Below, one piece after another: positions 44,901-45,423 of a DNA stretch of 45,423 nt. The notes under the pieces were generated by a model. That model ran no database searches and was not told the origin of the DNA. It worked only from the letters and a program-made list of their open reading frames with translations. Within the stretch, counting starts at the first letter, position 1. Every line of letters starts with the position of its first letter. Origin of the DNA: Acidobacteriota bacterium (GTDB lineage Bacteria > Acidobacteriota > Holophagae > Acanthopleuribacterales > Acanthopleuribacteraceae); contig JASJCB010000067.1 of the NCBI GenBank assembly GCA_030066195.1, positions 1-45,423 on the forward strand, in the 5' to 3' direction. Position numbers and translations under genes: made by a program.

Positions 44901-45423
44901 CGGGACGGACGTCTACAGCCCGCAACAGAGAAAGCACCTGGACGAGTTGATCACCGCCTATACCCGGCGCACACGCACGTCCAAAGCCAGGGCCGAGGAG
45001 GGCCGTAAGCACCTTGCCGACCGCCGCGGCTCATGGGGGTTCCGGCCGTCGATCAAACAGCTTTGCTATCCCATTTACGCCCAATCCGGCAAAGGATGCC
45101 GTATCACCGACCTGGACGGCAACGAATACATCGACCTGACCATGGGTTTCGGGGCTCATTTCTTCGGCCACGAACCCGAATTCCTGACCAAAGCCCTGGA
45201 AGCCGGGTTGAAGGAGGGTTTCCGCATCGGTCCGCGTCATGACCTCGCCGACCGGGTAGCCCGGCAGTTTTCCGAATTGACCGGCATGGAACGGGTCTAT
45301 TTCTGCTCCACCGGTACCGAAGCCGTTATGACCGCCCTGCGCATTGCCCGCGCCGCCGGCGGTCGCACGAAAGCCGTGGTTTTCCAGGGTTCATACCACG
45401 GTCATTTCGATGCCGCATTAGCC
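35905..45423 (+). CDS. Type I PKS: KS-AT(dead)-O-MT-cMT-KR-ACP-KS-AT(dead)-ACP-aminotransferase, 3' partial
   Basis: Open for 3,173 codons to the window edge. A docking-like helix (1-33) precedes KS1 (Cys200, His335, His375). AT1 (about 550-800) is shortened; GHSxG reads GSGVQ (Gly644), and HAFH is gone. The first methyltransferase (FDFGCGYATD, 894) is of PKS O-MT type. The second (ILEVGAGTGS, about 1310, with FTDIS, AANAVH and LLEGI) is a canonical C-MT, placed inside the KR structural region. KR: TGGLGGLG about 1711, LDD 1794-1796, Tyr1851, B-type. ACP1 Ser1998. KS2: Cys2232, His2367, His2407. AT2 is shortened too; AHGLGEY has Gly2659. ACP2 Ser2863. A Gln/Pro-rich linker leads to a class III PLP aminotransferase (from about 3004, STGTEAVMTALRIARA) of the MycA/McyE kind; its PLP-Lys lies beyond the window. 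Confidence 0.93.
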   Translation, partial: MTTSLSPLKRALLKLEEMESRLETLKSEKRMPIAVIGMGCHFPGSNRDQEAFAELLRRGRCAIQEIPIQRWDLDAWYHPDPEAPGKMYCRHGGFIDQAYDFDASFFGISPREARAMDPQQRLLLETSWRALENALLNPAGLCGSRTGVFVGSSFVDHEAADTPASIDAYTSLGNYRSTAAGRISHILGFHGPNLQLDTACASSLMAVHLACQSLRTGESEIALAGGVNLLLSPQPSIGLCKMKALAVDGKVKVFDAAADGYVRGEGCGMVVLQPLEKALAAGQRVLAVIRGSATNHNGPSAGLTVPNRKAQEDLLRRALDSSGLRAGDIGYVEAHGSGTALGDPLEVGALAAVYGEGRNVDDPLWVGSLKANIGHLEAAAGIAGLIKTILVLQKEEIPPQIHFHKPNPHIPWAEIPLRVPDRLRAWPRGERPHGAAVTSMGISGSNVHLILEEAPEPAPTKPEPGPYLLTLSGKTPAALRALGDRCRDLLEKQGQAHPADICAAGRLVASGFRERLAITADSGEDLRRSLALFSENHTAPGLRRAGVDGRAGIAFAFPDGDPLRTGCGRELFENYPVFRHCLQRCSRRLSLDRPLVEVLYPSVQRGPQPLHPNYAEAARFSLALALAELWRSWGVVPDLVTGSGVQALAAACAAGLFSPEDGLDLVTACNDTQRFDRICDRAVFSQPRCRVVSAPEGPVPGDAIATSDWWRQWVRANDGTIRAFAPEPDISIIMEMGVGSVKTTRAVTRVLPCGLNGRRVLMENLAELYTAGAPIDWNAVSPRTSFNPVSFPGYPFERRTYMPVRTETEPAVTQAKPGDIYDAFAQEPGHAAGREKRRLMRFAPFPTIREGFSCFRFFTDPDEDGFTGIVQQGQEELREMLFRHVDFARCRHVFDFGCGYATDLIHLGTKHPHLHLTGCTLSREQENFACGKLEEAALTERVAVHLKDSAEVTFAERFELIFGIEVAHHIKDKARLLSNLTRHLADDGLLALADFVAATDFSIDQESLSSFLISKAEWLELFEKNGLGVLECVDVSREIANFLHDPDYEKHVDSLADQRVLPRVFHSYDRLGKLMRKGLVAYVLLTVKKCGEPAVAENRRKLEHMTPYSLLSPAHWYYKVTWQPKAPAGREPAAEQSASLQRGAAITVPLEEIALVSLAHALCTMGWSPRPGQEFSARRLQQQLGIIGRYEAYTGLLLQMLRKAGYLGREADTWSVLRELPRGESHRMTAELLERHPVMTHELLLLERITGALPEILRGETRALDLLFPDGDPETIGRLYHNALKLSGMDEVCCDVARKEISARRGPVRILEVGAGTGSLSACLLSHLHAARTSYCFTDISTHFVVEARERFRDFPFMSYAVLDLEREPAEQGFESHTYDIILAANAVHVTTSISATLTRLRRLLAPGGALILLEGIGRRCWSDLIFGLLDNWWDFRDRRLRRDHPLLDLPTWNKVLRRAGFARIDAFGDDSTDDTPAPMAVIRAGETPCPAYSGTWLILAGKHGPARALATLLRGRGELGLLVYPEQDAPCPDADDVVIDIHERNAFSRLVADLSATDHPPLKGVIHMWSLDRTPADRPDDAASMLCGSMFSLVHALAVHQTDRELSIYLVTRGAQQVAGNAVSAEGSPLWGLGTVLAREHPQWWGGLIDLDPKEAAGEAEALLAEMDASGGETRVALRNTGRYVARPAHVALDPVAEYAFHADATYMVTGGLGGLGRHVCRWMVSRGARHLLILGRSAENRNGRAFADALEEMGCRVTLRGVDVSDSEELGRVPADGLDPPLKGLIHAAGSLDDARLADLSRPRMAAVLAPKIQGCWNLHCLTRSMPLDFFVLFSSASVHLGIPGQAAYAAANAFMDALAQQRRQAGLPACSINWGPWSESGMAAGMADDRGSFKGLGRIRPGRGLEILNILLGRDDTGLMVLPADWDRFYQNVRDPFFAELIPPRVETRDSLGPVSAFPRGDRLETFVRERLRDLLQLDGPLDPQLGFREMGLDSFTSLELRNLLQRELGCSLPATLLFDSPTLPALLDRLRKQLEPGRDSETHSEEAVETAAAPRVVSNARALLQEPIAVVGLGCRFPGDAVSPEHFRRLLKEGRNGIIDLPDERWTRGSEAVADRGGFLRDIDLFDASFFSMSPQEADQLDPQHRLLLEVAWQTLEHAAVSPDRLQESNCGVFFGLATFDYASRVLSRNLEEVDAHTSSGAFAATAAGRLSHILGCRGPSMVVDTACSSSLVALHLACQSLRSGESELALAGGVNLMIDPRITSVFQRAGVISEDARCRCFDASANGIVRGEGCGVVLLERLSDARRNGDRILALVHGSAVNHDGRAGSLTAPSGTSQQIVMREALKRAGLKGSQIDYVETHGTGTRLGDPIEMGALGRVYGAERDTSRPLAVGSVKTNIGHLEAAAGIAGFIKTVLALHHGEIPPNLHFKQPSPHIAWDSLPIRVPVRAQPWPSGKQPRYAGVSSFGFSGTNAHVLLGEAPREAASGARCERPLHLLTLSARDERALAQLVDRYLEMPAGPAESSLGDLCFSANAGRAHFSHRIAVVGATWERMLQALDNLASGIPDACLFKGSPDGDHPPRVNLLIGNGQDWSWSGRLDHPGYRRDLDDFLAKSGTTRDGSDNPSRRFALLYSLVGLWRSWGIEPAHIAAHGLGEYVAACYAGVFSIEDALELLKARCRPSQDKDAPARAAGKIDFREPRISLTTPRGGRRIANSDYWTDPVGQSFDADRPLPMPDGPCLEIGTAAQPGWGELLHTLAGLYVRGIDPDWAAFDAPYRRRRVSLPTYPFQRQRYWLKDPEPLRQGLGSTGLPDPGKPEPGSVRQQEVLDQLVAIAARLLLVEKPRLDAPLLEMGADSLVMLSLKSKIKKVFGCEITTRQLAEQYRTLQALAGYIANRMPPPVEAPAAGDALNNRPGPNNRTSSSPQTLESIPRQQMQEIMNRQLQTIERVIDRQLAVLANAGTAGHDQASQPMPEPPAPGPVPGASIPRRTPAGTDVYSPQQRKHLDELITAYTRRTRTSKARAEEGRKHLADRRGSWGFRPSIKQLCYPIYAQSGKGCRITDLDGNEYIDLTMGFGAHFFGHEPEFLTKALEAGLKEGFRIGPRHDLADRVARQFSELTGMERVYFCSTGTEAVMTALRIARAAGGRTKAVVFQGSYHGHFDAALA

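Overview
The window (about 45 kb, moderately GC-rich) looks like a chromosomal segment of a Gram-negative bacterium with a large, secondary-metabolite-rich genome. A CpoB/YbgF-type Tol-Pal lipoprotein points to an outer membrane. A giant multidomain Ser/Thr kinase, a PD40-type propeller remnant, FG-GAP and NHL-type propellers, a lanthipeptide synthetase and modular PKS genes would fit Acidobacteriota or Myxococcota. The sequence alone does not settle the phylum. No tRNA, rRNA, CRISPR array or transposase gene was seen.

Layout. (1) 1-4.3 kb: a class III lanthipeptide-type cassette on the + strand, with the C-terminal part of a LanKC-like synthetase (cut by the left edge), a secreted six-bladed propeller protein and an ABC transporter. 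(2) 4.4-13 kb: a HEPN-motif protein, a frameshifted propeller remnant, a MASE1-GAF histidine kinase, a secreted P1/DmpA peptidase, a large-clostridial-toxin-like glycosyltransferase with an effector-like N-terminus, and a seven-repeat FG-GAP protein. (3) 13.2-24.2 kb: mostly housekeeping genes in short operons: bolA with an NTF2-like gene, gltX with an ankyrin-thioredoxin fusion, pyk with a 2H phosphoesterase, and a Fis-like regulator with cpoB. These are followed by a stand-alone thioester reductase, a bacterial PH protein, a row of abutting inverted repeats and an unrecognised membrane protein. (4) 24.7-45.4 kb: a biosynthetic cluster on the + strand that runs off the right edge. It starts with a roughly 1,850-residue kinase/ATPase/GAF/ATPase protein split by a -1 frameshift at a T8 run. 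Two PKS genes follow.

How the PKS genes may work together. PKS1 is GNAT-ACP-KS-AT-KR-ACP. PKS2 is KS-AT(dead)-O-MT-cMT-KR-ACP-KS-AT(dead)-ACP-aminotransferase and remains open at the window end. Both AT remnants in PKS2 are shortened and carry Gly where the nucleophilic Ser should be, so malonyl loading must come from PKS1's AT or from elsewhere. Read co-linearly, the line would build an acetate-primed C8 chain with one C-methyl, one probable O-methyl and a beta-amino group. That would be a polyketide beta-amino acid, probably handed to an NRPS beyond the window. The structure is inference.
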